From the NCBI GenBank assembly GCA_949825045.1, contig OX463809.1:5421501-5485500 (forward strand): a DNA stretch of 64,000 bases, in the 5' to 3' direction. The translations under genes and the position numbers were made by a program. Shown here one piece after another: positions 22,331 to 33,553 of the stretch. The notes beneath the pieces were generated by a model. That model was not told where the DNA came from. It worked only from the letters and a program-made list of their open reading frames with translations, and made no database searches. How positions within the stretch are numbered: position 1 is the first letter of the stretch; every line of letters starts with the position of its first letter. Source of the DNA: Argyresthia goedartella. Taxonomy: Eukaryota; Arthropoda; Insecta; Lepidoptera; Argyresthiidae.

Positions 22331-23498
22331 CGAGCGTTTAGGGATTAAGTACTCTTTTAGTAAAATTTAAACATTTAAACTTACCGTTTGTGATAAAATT
22401 TAAGACGCACAGGATAGGTAATGATAATTAAAAGTAAACTTTATTCACCTAAACAAAAAAGGTACGGAAACCTAAAATTACTCACTGATGATCATCAAAA
22501 TTCTTAGGGCACTTCCTGAAGTCCTAGAAAGCGGAAATTCAGTATGTAAGCTAGGTGTTCGTACACAAACAACAAAACAATCTAAATTTGCAACTTTGAC
22601 CCAGCCCCCCTACTAGGGGATGAAAGTTTGTACGAGACTTCCGCAAATTTTGATGCTAGGGGTCTGAAAATTGATAGAGGGACTCCTAGTTACTACATAT
22701 GTATGTATAATAAAATACATATTTCAGGATTTTTGATAAATCATCCCCCAAGCTTTAAATAAGGGGATTGAATTAAGGTGATACAAATAAAATGAAGTTT
22801 TTTTCTAATCCAGTTACTCCACCATGAAGTCACCTACAGATTTGATTTTTGGGTTGACGTTTATTGAGTATTTGATTAAAATGCTCACTAAAGGAAAACG
22901 CGATTGGATGAAATTTTCTCGATAGAATTTTATTACGAAAACACCTTTTAATTTTTTTATTTTTTCCTGTAATTCTGAAATCCTATCTAATTTCATTATG
23001 GAACTGCATACAAAATGTAGATATTATGTATTCGAAAAAAATCTCCTTTATAACTTTTTAACAAAATAGCGTAGTTTATTTTTAAACATTTTTTCCCGAT
23101 TCCTTCCCTCTCACACTGCTGGTCTTACCGCCTGGAGTAACGGGGACCTTTGCACGGACGAGGTATCGCCTTAAGCGCGCACAAAACGCCTGATGTGTAC
23201 CCAAACACCGGGCTAAATGTTGTCAAATCGCGAGAGCGGTACCAGTGATACGTTATTGGGTATCCCATTGTAGCCACTGATCCCTAGACGACAATTAGGT
23301 GGATAAATATCAATATGAACCGCAATCGAAGAGTCACTTGAGTGGGTTCCACACGACACAATTTAACGTCCAATTTGACTAGATTGGCGATTAGATTGTA
23401 TCGTCTGGAGTTTAATTGGCCAATTCAAGGTCATTGGGTGGCCGGGACCACCCGACTTGACCCAAATAGATCGTGCCCAATCAAATCGGATGTGAAAT
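22331..23498. other. No gene; probably old repeat sequence
   Basis: The stretch 22590-22720 contains a CCCCTACTAGGGG palindrome and phrases of a type I associate with moth intergenic repeats, but I cannot define its ends. No coding frame with recognisable similarity is present, and small open frames near 22814 and 23342 show no known motif. Confidence 0.4.
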
Positions 23499-23762
23499 GT
23501 TGCCAACACGAGACCATATGGCTCGCACTAGTCGACTAAGGTGTAATGTAAAGTTAGGGCTTTTACCGTGTTATCACAAAAAATATTAAACAGCGTTCAA
23601 CCTCAAAACACGTCAAATCCCATGCATTTCTGTTTTAAAACAAGTGTAGAACAGTAAGTAGTATATTTTTTTATGGTAAAGCCATTTGAGTTACAAGCTT
23701 GACTCTACATGAAATCTGATAGCTTTTTGACAGTGCGTGCCATATGGTCTCGTCTTGGCAAC
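23499..23762. mobile_element. 264-bp element with 31-bp terminal inverted repeats (MITE-like)
   Basis: The left arm 23499-23529 begins GTTGCCAACACGAGACCATA. The right arm 23732-23762 is its reverse complement at 29 of 31 positions. The interior has no reading frame. No target-site duplication is obvious at the arm edges, so the class is open, and a simple foldback is the alternative. Confidence 0.55.
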
Positions 23763-24338
23763 GGCCTTCAAGCTTTTTAAATCCTCACCGTTGAAATCTT
23801 CATGAAAATGAAATTTGCTAAAAATAGTCCAGGAATAGTCCTAAATAGTCCACAAAGAAAGAAAATAGTCCACTTATAGTTTCGAAGTTATAGCTATAGG
23901 TAGGTTAGGATTAAAGCTTGACATCAAGCGGAAGGGCCCATTTGGTTTAGGTTTCTAAAATGAGTCCAGTAATAGTCCACACGACATGCCAAATTTCAGA
24001 TATTTAGTCCTTCAACGATTCCAGAGTTATTAAGACATCTTAGTGCAGCTTGAACATTTGATGTCATCAAATATCTTCGGACTGCCTACGACTTTCAGTT
24101 TGAGATTTGTGCGAAAAAATAGTCCACCGAAACAATAATTATTTCCACCTGATTTACTTTGAAGAAGTGCATTAAAAATACAATGTTTAATTTCCCCTAC
24201 ATTTCAATACATGTACAGGATCTTTTTATTTTTATTATTATTAATTCAAATTCTACCTATGCGGAAAATATGTACTATTATATGTAAAGAGTAAAGAGAT
24301 ATGGAAAAATAATAAATAAATATAATATATATATATCC
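23763..24338. other. No gene seen; AT-rich with repeated AATAGTCCA phrases
   Basis: Between about 23817 and 24125 the phrase AATAGTCCA or close variants recurs six or so times at irregular spacing. I see no coding potential or element boundary. It could be a degraded repeat. Confidence 0.4.
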
Positions 24339-24480
24339 GGTTAGCCGACCCAGGAAGAGATGGAGTGATGAGTTGGTTCTATGGGACAAGGAGTGGAGGG
24401 AGACCACTCAGGATCGGATAGAGTGGAAGAGGGGGAGAGAGGCCTTTGCCCAGCAGTGGGACATGGTGGGCTCGTAATAA
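24339..24480 (+). pseudogene. RTE-clade LINE C-terminal fragment and tail
   Basis: The plus strand encodes SRPRKRWSDELVLWDKEWRE, continuing DRIEWKRGREAFAQQWD to a TAA, the highly recognisable C terminus of RTE-type LINE proteins. It is 5' truncated to about 47 codons and followed at once by a TAA-repeat tail and an AT microsatellite. RTE proteins normally carry endonuclease and RT domains; neither remains here. Confidence 0.85.
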
Positions 24481-24485
24481 TAATA

Positions 24486-24527
<42 letters not shown>
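24477..24527. repeat. RTE tail (TAA)n and (AT)n microsatellite
   Basis: TAATAATAATAATA is followed by a run of AT dinucleotides and a short GTGT end. It is the expected simple-repeat tail of an RTE element that has expanded. Confidence 0.85.
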
Positions 24528-24528
<1 letters not shown>

Positions 24529-25059
24529 ATCTTCTACTGCCGCAAGACTGTTGAAGTTTAGGTATTTGAGCATTTTTTTGGAAGTATAGGTACAAAGTGT
24601 TTTTTTGCTAATTCGATATATTACTTTTTAATGTTTATTACAAAGATAAGACACACAATATATTATAATGATCAGATAGATACACACAGATAAATACAAC
24701 AGTTTCTCCAGAATTGTGTTAGAAAAAACACAAAAAACATCAAAATTACAGTACACGGTAGTCACGTTTTGTGTTGAAAACGGGCATGAGTTTTCGTGAT
24801 TCTAGGTGATTTTTATAAACCCATCTCTCCTATATGGTCCGCATACAGCTGAAGATCCTTAGAATTTTCACTGCTCTTTCTGTGGCCTGAGTGGGGCAAA
24901 GAAAGTTCTTGATGGATAATAGAATGGCTTGATTGAATTATGATTGGGTTTACTAAAGCATCTTATTATCACTGTTTACTTAAGCATCTTAAGCATCTTA
25001 TACTTATTATTATTATTATATTAAAGCATCCGATATTATGTCATTGTTAAGCGACTTAG
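24528..25059. other. No gene seen
   Basis: AT-rich sequence with short direct repeats of GCATCTTA/TATTATTATTA near 24958-25030. I find nothing else that I can support. Confidence 0.4.
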
Positions 25060-26388
25060 TTACTGGAGGCTCTGTCACAGTCTCCACATAATCTTTAGCA
25101 GTCAGGTCAAAGACTATACCTTAAAGATGCGGATATTATTTGTTGAAGATCTTTCTAACAAAAGTGCGCCTTCTGAATTCTACGAAGAGCTATCTCCTTA
25201 TGTGACTTCTCTCGTCAGCCAGCATTGACAGGAGAATATTTTCAGGATGGCCAAAGAATCCGTTTCAATTCACTTTTTTCCATTGACTCGGTAAGTAACA
25301 CGATAGTGTTATCGATTTATGCAAATGCTGCGGACCATAGATACAAGCTGGCTTTGTTTTGATCGTAAACCACATCGGCGCATATACTTTTAGAATAAAT
25401 GTAATTATTATCACCATAGACTGGGATGGATCTTTGGAATACACATGCAGTCTTAGAATCCGGTTAGCAGTTGTAAGCCACCTTGAATGGCACTCGCATC
25501 CATCTAATGATTTTCCTAATCATACCCGTGAAGCTTCTAGGGCTAGTCGTGGTTCCGTCTAAGTGTGCGAAAAGATGTCGCGGTGGAAGCTCGTTAGCGT
25601 GTAGCTGGCACATAAACCAGTGTAGTAGTTGCTTCAGTTTAAGTTCCATTATTCGAATAACACCTCCTTTGGGACCATTGTTGACAGCTGTTCCGTCGCA
25701 TCCAATTGCAACTAATTTTGTTAAATCTATGTTATCGTAATGCATCGCAAGCAATCGAATAACGTGCACCAATAACTTTTGCTGTACCGACATTGACTGA
25801 CATGTGGCCAATGTACTCAGACCCATTTTCCTTTATCAAACTGATGTGTCCTTCTATATCCATCAAAGTATAAACCAAACTGGTTACTATCAATCAATAC
25901 TGACTGAGATTATAAAGTTGTTCATGCCTTTGCTCTCTCACGACGAATTTTATTTCTGTCAACAACATTTGATACATTTTCTGTCGAGATACGTCCCAAA
26001 TCTTGGAGCGTAGCTGATACTATGGCAGCGCCTGCTCGGTCGGATACACCAAATCTGTGAAAATGTGGTCACTTTTGTTGTGAGAGATTCAATATGTTCG
26101 GTTTCGCTTACAACAATATCCAAAGATGCAGGAAAGTCAGTTACTTTTAACTACAGTATCCGCTGAACTGGAATAAGCATCAGTCAATGTCTTGTTTTTT
26201 TTTCAAATCTTTCTTGCTTTATCTTTCGTTGATCAGCTCTAGCATTTTGTGGCGTGACTTTTCTGGCAACAGATCCGATCATCATTTTTATTTCAGTACG
26301 CTGGTCTATGAGGAACGCTTGCTCGTTCACGTGTAATTTTCGTTCTTTCTTACAGCTGAAATTTTCAAATGATTGACAAGTACAAGTT
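25060..26388 (-). pseudogene. Decayed ORF of an unnamed multi-copy arthropod family, C-terminal part
   Basis: Read on the minus strand in several frames, the order is CTCQSFENFSC, VNEQAFLIDQRTEIKMMIGS, FSRFGVSDRAGAAIVSATLQ, VVDRNKIRRERAKA, GLYFDGYRRT, AIGCDGTAVNNGPKGGVIRI, LHWFMCQLHANELPPRHL, then VTEPPVTKS and SNDIIS. The longest open piece is 25464-25826. I remember repetitive arthropod proteins with this block order but cannot name their function. The Cys-rich start and the conserved DGT box would fit a transposase-like nuclease, but that is speculation. LINE-C splits it from the N-terminal part at 29205-29415. Confidence 0.55.
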
Positions 26389-26496
26389 GATAAACAAAAT
26401 ACAAATACAACATTATTTATTTAGTTTGGACAATATACAGAGAGTTTTAACATCATACAGTAACAAGAATATTAGTGAGGGTAGTTGCGAAGCGCG

Positions 26497-26518
26497 CACT
26501 AGGAGAACCTGTATCGCG
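26497..26518 (-). promoter_or_regulatory. Conserved LINE 3'-UTR hairpin motif (copy in LINE-C)
   Basis: On the minus strand it reads CGCGATACAGG, loop TTCT, CCTAGTG. It is the counterpart of the LINE-B and LINE-F motifs, with the stem reduced to three pairs. Confidence 0.45.
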
Positions 26519-26839
26519 TGCTTCATGTTGTAACTGTTGCCATACACAACACAGAAGATCCGCGATCGCAATTTTAGAGTTTTATTTGTGTGTTAAAATT
26601 TTAAGTTAGGTTAAAGTTAATGTTTTAATTTAGGACAAAGTTTTAATTTGTTAGTGAATAACAATTATATTACGTATATAATATATTAATTATATGATTT
26701 AAGTATTTTTTTTATTAATTAATAATTTTCGGAAAAATAATTTAAATAATATTTGTGTGTTTTTATAATACCTATACTATTATTATATAATAAAATGAAT
26801 AAATTATTAAAATATATAAAGTGTTATATTATATTACAT

Positions 26840-29204
26840 TTAAATTATGGCATTCAATAGATCTTCAGCAGCGTCGTAAGTAAGCGTCGTAAGTAACCAT
26901 TTAGTGACTCGGTGTTTGACCTCTCTCATCGTGAGTTGTTTAAGATCATACGACTTTGTTATTTTATTGTAGACGAAAGCGTGAAGATATCTAACGTATC
27001 TCCGAGCAAAGGTTGTTTCAACTCGAATCGTGGGGGCTTGGTATATTCGTTTTGTTAGAATGGCATCGTGATTTGGTGATGTGATTAATGCCTGGTGGGT
27101 AGTGATGGTAGCCCACAACAGGTAAAGTTTCCTGACGCTCAAAAGCTGGCAGTCGTCATAGAAGTTGGCGGTGGGATATTTGCGAGGTTTCCGGAGCATG
27201 ACCTTTAGTACAGCTCTTTGAGCTCTTTCATTTACCAGCATGATTGTCTTTTGTGCCGCTCCCCACACAGATAGACAATAGCTGAGTACTGATCAGATCA
27301 GTAGACCACACAGATAGACAGATCGCCTAGTAAATTAATCTGAGTAGTCTAATGTCTGCACTGTGTCTAAGAATTTTCATAATATATATCGACTTTCTGA
27401 TTTTTTTAGCTACTTTATTAATGTGTTCTTGAAAAGATAGGTTTTCATCAAGGGTTACTCCTAAATAAGTTATATTGTTTGTACCCTTTATTTCAGAACA
27501 GTCGCAATTTAGCCCAATTTGATCACAGTTATGAACCTTGATACTCGGTAAGAAAGGAGGAGCTGAAGCTCGGGTTTTGTGAAATGAGACGAACTTTGTT
27601 TTAGTCGTATTAAGGGTGAGTAAGTTTTTACTAAGACACTCGCCCAGGAGCGTCATGCCTTTTTCTGCTGCTTGGAAAGCTCCGCTCCAGTTCTTTTCCT
27701 GAAAAATTACCGCATTATCGTCTGCGTAGCAAAATAGTTCAGCGCCCCCAAGCTGAACTGCAGCTATGTCACTTAAGTAGACAAGAAACAGGGATGGCCC
27801 AAGGATGCTTCCCTGTGGTACTCCGTAGCTTGTTGTAGTTTCAGAGCTTATCAGACCATATATTTTAACACATTGTTTCCTGTGGGTGAGGTAGATTTGG
27901 AACCATTTAAGGGCCTCTTGTAAGAGGCCCTTAAATGGTGTACCAAAGTATTCTAGTTTCTTAAGGAGGATGGGGATAGACACTGTGTCGAAGGACATCG
28001 TAAGATCTAAAAAGACACCTACACAGGCCCTCCCCTCTTCCAGAATACTCGAGACTAGGTCCGTGAGGTCTCCTACAGCGTCCTCCGTAGACATTCTCTT
28101 GCGAAAACCGTATTGGTTACTCGGTTACAATTCGTTTTGTTCTATAAATTTCATAAGACGACTGTTTACTATTTTCTCTAGTAATTTCGATAGAGTAGAC
28201 AGTAAGGAAATAGGACGGTAATTTGCTGGATTGTTTTTCGCGCCATCTTTGTGGATAGGACATACCACGGCTGTTTTCCAGGCAACGGGGAATTCTCCTG
28301 TTTGAAGACTAGTGTTGATTATGTGAGTGAAAGGGGGTAATATCTGGTACATAGTTTGTTTTATCAATTGATTGTGTATACAATCCAGTACTGGCCCTTG
28401 TAGTCGTTTAATAATTTTCTCTGCCTCATGTTCATCGGTCGGAAGCATAAAAAGAGACTGAGCATGACTATTTGCCATGGGAATTTCAGAAGCAAGTTCC
28501 TCCTCTGTTTGACCAAGTATCTGCATGGTTATATTGGCTAGATTTTTACCTACGGTGGAGAAATAGTCATTGCATGAATTCAATGAGTCGGCAGTAGTGT
28601 TGTGGGTGGTGAAAAGTTCGGTTGCGCTGCTATTCTGCTTTTGTGCGTGACATATGTTGTTGATTATTGCCCAGAGCCTTTTGGGATTGCCTGTGTTTTC
28701 CAAGAGATTAGATCTTTCGTACTCGTGCTTTAATTTATGAAGTACATTAATGAAGAAGTTTCGATATCGTTTGTGGGTTACCTAAGGATAGATTTGATGG
28801 GTGTTTGAGGGCTTTAGCATGCAAGGCATCATGATGCCTCATACACCTGAGGAGACCTGGCGTGATCCATGGCTTTAAGTTGTATTTGCTTCGACTGACT
28901 TTTATGGTTTCCGTGTGTTTTTCGATAGTTTTAGATAAAATATTAGTAAAGTAGTTTGCAGCTTCCGAGGCTACTGTCGATTGGAAAACGTCGGACCAAT
29001 CAACCGCTTTTAATTCCTCTTCAATAACATTGTAGTTAACTCTTTGAACTAATCGGGAGTGATTTTTCTTATAAGAATGTGAAACTGAGAGACTCACCAT
29101 TGCAAGATCATGGTCAGTCGTTGCTGTCGTGCAAACCACTCCTTCTGAGGTTACCCTATCATAAACAAAAATATGGTTGAGGCAGGAGTTAAGTCTTGTT
29201 AGGA
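26840..29204 (-). pseudogene. LINE-C ORF2 (partial endonuclease, RT), broken
   Basis: Reading order is endonuclease end (LNHIFV, TTDHDLAMVS), linker (KYNLKPWITPGLLRCMRHHD), RT (NNPANYRPISLLSTLSKLLE, then STEDAVGDL, VGVFLDL, YGVPQGSILGPSLF, LFCYADDNAVIF). The C terminus has ERAQRAVLKVMLRKPRKYPT. Frameshifts fall near 28740, 28110 and 27300. An in-frame palindrome at 27902-27939 adds residues between FGT and ALKWF. The YADD catalytic box is present. The element is inactive because most of the endonuclease and all of ORF1 are missing. Confidence 0.82.
27902..27939. repeat. 38-bp perfect palindrome inside LINE-C ORF2
   Basis: The arms 27902-27919 and 27922-27939 are 18 nt, with no mismatch, around the 2-nt centre GT. 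Related LINEs (B, F) have no palindrome here and encode a shorter segment, so it is probably a local inverted duplication. Confidence 0.92.
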
Positions 29205-29415
29205 ACAAGTCCAAGTTCTGCCGTTAGGCACAGGTATCGAATAAAGCATTTGCTTTTGTTCGCAAACTTTCAATTTCTCAAATTGTATTTTTCTTCGTAT
29301 TTTTCTCAAAACACAGTAGTGGTCGACTGCAAGGATTGAAATTCGTTTCCAGGTGTCTTCTAACTTCATGACAACGGCTTCACACGATTTGGCTAGAGAC
29401 AATATTGTTTCGTTG
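29205..29415 (-). pseudogene. Unnamed multi-copy ORF family, N-terminal part
   Basis: The minus strand encodes RRHLETNFNPCSRPLLCFEK, a stop, then EIESLRTKANALFDTCA. In related copies as I remember them this region leads directly into the Cys-rich block and the FLIDQRTE motif found at 26180-26370. The two parts are joined when LINE-C and one target duplication are removed. The alternative open frame at 29199-29402 has no recognisable similarity. Confidence 0.5.
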
Positions 29416-29990
29416 CTTTATTTTATTTTATTTTAATAATATTGGAAAACCAACAGCTAACTTTAAATTAACAATAGAAACCTTTTATAAAAACAAAAAA
29501 GCCAATTATAGGTTTTCGCCGACAAAAAGACACAATAAACAAATAAAACAGTTAAAACACTCTTAAATAACAGAAGTGGTTCGCATTATACATGTCACAT
29601 TAAAAAGAAAAAGAAAAAAGGAATAAAAAACAGAAAGTCAAAATAATTAGCAACTCTAGAAAAAGTCTCGATACAGTGATCTCTTCGCTGGATTAACACC
29701 AGTATTAAACAGGTCAAGATCAAAATCTCTGCACAGATTGTTGAATCTCTGAAAAGCACGCCAGAGGAACGTATTTTGTCTGTAGTTACTGTTTGACGGA
29801 GCGAGAATAGCGCATTATAAAAAAGCGTCTTTGTTCTTTTGAATGCCAAAATAGGCACCTAATAACTTCCTCGTAGCTAAGGTAGGAAGCACATTCGGAG
29901 GTACATCACAGCCAGACCCAAATATAGAGCATAGCATATCTTTTCGTAATATCGCCATAATCAACACGAGTTGAAGTACACAAACACCTT
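29416..29990 (-). pseudogene. LINE fragment: C terminus and tail of a CR1-like element
   Basis: The minus strand encodes RKLLGAYFGIQKNKDAF, a stop, then NYRQNTFLWRAFQRFNNLC and DLDLFNTGVNPAKRSLYRDF before a TAG near 29660. This resembles the last residues of CR1-like ORF2 proteins, as in LINE-G. A 3' UTR of about 240 bases ends in AATAAAATAAAATAAA at about 29420. The 5' end is not defined. Confidence 0.6.
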
Positions 29991-31352
29991 TACTTCACGA
30001 AAGAATATTGTAATTAGCGTAGCAGGAAAGCGTTCCTATCGGCCGCTTGGCGGGAACTGACCAGGGGTGTCAAACTTAGAAAAAAAATGTTGGAAACGAA
30101 CCATTATAAAGATTCCCAATCACGAAGTACAGTGCCGACCTTTGGTTTCTGTTAAAATAATTTGTTTTTAATTTAGTCGTATTATAAAACATTAGTTCAA
30201 GATATGATACTCAGGTAGCGCTGGTAGCTATGTAATTTATAGTAGTGCTTATGTTAAACGACAGATGTCGCTGAATAATTAGTAACAGCAACAACCACAG
30301 ATGTCGCTTAACAGTTGGTTGAAGTCAGGATGCCATAGTGTTGCCACAGTACGGATTTGTCCGTTCAAGTACGGAATTTTAGCTTTCCATACCCATACCC
30401 ATAAAAAAGGGAAATTTCGGATTTTCTCTGGTATAGGGTGCCTCGTAATACTGACCCTTTTATATACAGCATACAGAAGTCTTTTGGATTGCTTCCTTGT
30501 TGACTCCCATTTGTCTCGTGCTGCTGACCTACAGAATGTTGATTACGTCAATCCACGAAATTTCAAGTCAAAAGAAGAAAATTATGTTAGCACGAAAATA
30601 GCAATTTCATTAGGATCAAATGCGAATATGCGAAGGACCATGGCAAATAAAAAATGAAATGAATTTATCTCACGATATCTATTTACAAAATTGACGGTCT
30701 TGGCTACTAAACTAGGTTATAACCTGTAAGCCAATTCCTTTCAATTATACTTGTTCATAAAAACATGGTTACGAATAAGTAAATTTCAAAAGTATAAAAT
30801 AAAATGACAATTTAATTTGGCTATTATTTAATCGCACAGCATACATACTGATTTTCACAGCAAAAAAGGATCAGCAAAAATACTTTTTATGTTTTAAGTA
30901 TTTTTGTTGTTCTTACATGTTCAACCTAATACGAAGGCTAAAGGGGGCTTCGCTTCGCTCCCCCCTTTACCCTTCACCTAACCTACCGCAGTATTTTGCC
31001 CTGATATTAACGGTAAAAATCAGTATATTTGCTGTGCAAATCAGTATTATTGATGTGCAGTTTAATATTTACCCATTTAATTTTAAATATTACCAATATT
31101 TAAAATTAAATACATGCATGATCGAAATTGATTATCACTGTAGAAGATTTTTAAAAATGAATCAGAAACATACTGTTATTTATAATAATAAATTAATGAA
31201 TATTTATTATTTTAGTTTTAATGTACATATTGAAATATTGTTTATTATTATATTATATTGTAATATTAGGCCATGATTAAAATTATGTGAATTCCATATA
31301 ACAACGAGAACATTCAGTTATGACTAACTAGTGGATGACTAAGAGTACTTTT
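29991..31352. other. No supported gene; AT-rich intergenic DNA
   Basis: A 118-codon frame at 30301 has no recognisable domain. The phrase CAGATGTCGCT occurs twice near 30260 and 30297. A GC-rich hairpin with a GGGGG/CCCCC stem lies at about 30936-30968; similar hairpins are common in moth intergenic DNA in my experience. The rest is AT-rich without signals. Confidence 0.4.
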
Positions 31353-31550
31353 TTATTCAGTTATCGACAACACGTTTTCTGTTTCGTCATAGTTGAGGTT
31401 ATAAAGCGAGTTATATATATATTTTCTTTTGATCTCATGGTTGCTACAGAGGACATCTTCAGAGAAGAATTTGGTGTTAAGTCGATGGGCAAATCGCGTT
31501 CTTACAAAAGGTTTGGGACAAATAAAGCGTCTCTTTATGGTTTGGACCAC
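31353..31550 (-). pseudogene. LINE ORF2 C-terminal scrap (LINE-A/B/F family)
   Basis: The 65-codon frame contains RTRFAHRL and HEIKRKYIYN and ends NYDETENVLSITE, directly matching the LINE-B C terminus (TTFAQRF, SYNEAESVLSISE). It is a heavily 5'-truncated insertion. The start shown is where similarity is lost, not a true start. Confidence 0.7.
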
Positions 31551-31559
31551 TGTTATGCT

Positions 31560-32285
31560 ATAGGTACCTATGTTACCTGCGGTTTATAAGATGTTTTCGA
31601 ACTAATGACACTTTGATCCCAGCGTAAAGAAAGTGTAGTAGTAGAGGACAGTGATTGCAATAATGGTATTTTATGAGGTGATGGGGAAAAATAAAGTTCA
31701 CCGTGTGGCAACACTAAAAGTTTGAGCCAAAACAAACGAAAAAATATGGCCGTTTGTTTCTCTGCGATGTAAGAACTTTGTTTGTTTTTGCGTTCTTGTG
31801 TTGTGCTGGTGATAAATGCGTATCTCGTTGAGTTGCCTTTGCTCCCCCGGTTGATTTACTACTGCACATCCATGGTGACAAAACCGCAATAGGATTGAAA
31901 TAGGACTCTTTATATTAGTATTTATTATTGAGAAAAGACTATAAAAGTGTTGGCTGTTAGTTGTAAAATAAAACAATAAAACATTCTCATATTAATTTGT
32001 ATTTTATTTTCATTTCCTGTAAGAAAACGCAGCTTATTCAGGTAGGCACTAGGTTATACCAGGTACTATACTAGTGTGTAGTGTACTAGGTACAATGTGT
32101 GATATAGATTTACATATGTATATGAACATGTTAGTTCTAAATAAAAAAAGACGGCGCTAGCTATGCACTTCCCATTTCTGGGTCAAAGATAAGTCTCTAT
32201 TTCAATATACACCAAGATACTCTGTGGAACTGACTAAGTTTGAATTACACGTAGTTGTGTCATAGTATAAATAAGAAATAGTAAG
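31560..32285. other. No gene seen
   Basis: Unremarkable AT-rich sequence up to the BEL copy 2 target site. The last five bases, GTAAG at 32281-32285, are the left target duplication. Confidence 0.45.
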
Positions 32286-32844
32286 TGTTTAATATTTATG
32301 CTTCGGAACGCACCGGTTTTTTGTTGCGCGGATCGACCGCGAGTAATCGGGACATCACTAAGCGGAAACGGAACCGCAGCTGTCACTCGTACCAACGAGA
32401 TGAAAAATTAGAGGTTATCTTTTCTCGTCGGGAGAACAAACATGTCTGCTCAGGCATCGGGCCATTGATTGTAATTCGGTGTAACAATCGTCTAATACAG
32501 GTGTCGAGCCTGGTCGGAGTGTAAATCTACCACATCGTCGGGAAATAAGTAGATTCGCGTCAGCGGTTAAGTGATCCGTGTTGATTGGACATCGTCGTAT
32601 CGGACGGCGACTCCACGTGTCGGCAGGCAGCACGCCGGCGACAGCGTCGGGCAGCGACAGTGAGATTCATTCCTGATCCTACCCAAACTTGTGCCCTTAT
32701 CCCGTATTCCTGCCCCGAATCAAGCTTTCGATTTCCGGTCTACGACGACAAGGTAAGGTAACAATCAAGATTTTCTCTCCCGTGCTGGTAACAACCCAGC
32801 CCCTCAAGATTCCACGCCGTTCGGTTGAGGCGTGGAATTAATCA
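32286..32844 (+). repeat. 5' LTR of BEL copy 2 (559 bp)
   Basis: It starts TGTTTAATATTTATGC and ends ATTAATCA. A 10-bp stem (ATTCCACGCC/GGCGTGGAAT) closes the last 40 bases. A TGGTAGCAG primer-binding candidate follows at about 32848. Confidence 0.95.
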
Positions 32845-33553
32845 TTTTGGTAGCAGGCGCGGTTTCCTAGTGGGACATCATCGATTCACGATTGTAGGGT
32901 TGTTTTTTTTGCCACATTGTAGTTGGGAGAAAAGAATATCTCAGATTGGCCGGCAAATCGGCAATGAGTCTGTGGTCGGTACCACAATTAAAGTTCATTT
33001 CGGTTAGTGAAAGTATAAGTGTCAATTTAGTTAACAATTATTATAAATTTGTAGTCGGAAACTACTGTTTGTGCGCATAAAAGATTGAACAGTCATTCTG
33101 CGAAGTAACTAGATTGTATTACTTGCGGTAGAACGTCGGGTTCTATAGTACTGCAGTGTTATTTCGGTTTACAGAGCAGGGTCAGGCTATTTAAGGGGTA
33201 TTAAGCTGATTTTGCTGACCTCAGTAGAAGTGTGGGTCATATCGGAGTGGCCACTTCTAGAAGGTCACAGCTTATTATTTTGTATTGTTTTCATAATCAA
33301 GTTTTGTGGGTTATTTTTGTATTGTGTTTTATGGTGGCATTCTCTAATTGATTTAGAGTGTATATTTATAAGGTGTATGTCCACAGGGCGACCATATTAA
33401 ATATTGTTTAGGATTTAATTGTGTTAGTGGTTGCCTTGGTTTTTACAACTTAGTTTTAATTTCTGTGCCCAGCGCTGACGGGCAAGTGCTGGTCTCTGGC
33501 TGTGCTTAGTTCGGTAGTGAAGCATAGGACCAGAAACAATTGAATCGGTAACC

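Larger units (their letters stand above)
26389..29204 (-). mobile_element. LINE-C: 5'-truncated CR1/Jockey-superfamily LINE
   Basis: Target-site duplications flank it: 26376-26388 and 29205-29217 share 12 of 13 bases (ACAAGT, then A or C, then CAAGTT). The minus-strand element starts inside the endonuclease and ends in an AT-rich tail near 26400. It keeps the family's 3' hairpin motif at 26497-26518. It is inserted in the unnamed ORF family, in the same orientation. Confidence 0.85.

Noticed and set aside
24477..24527. Origin or regulatory AT tract
   Set aside because: It directly follows an RTE tail and is a normal microsatellite expansion.
30301..30657. 118-codon frame with a hydrophobic segment
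   Set aside because: No motif, no start or promoter context, and it lies in AT-rich intergenic sequence.
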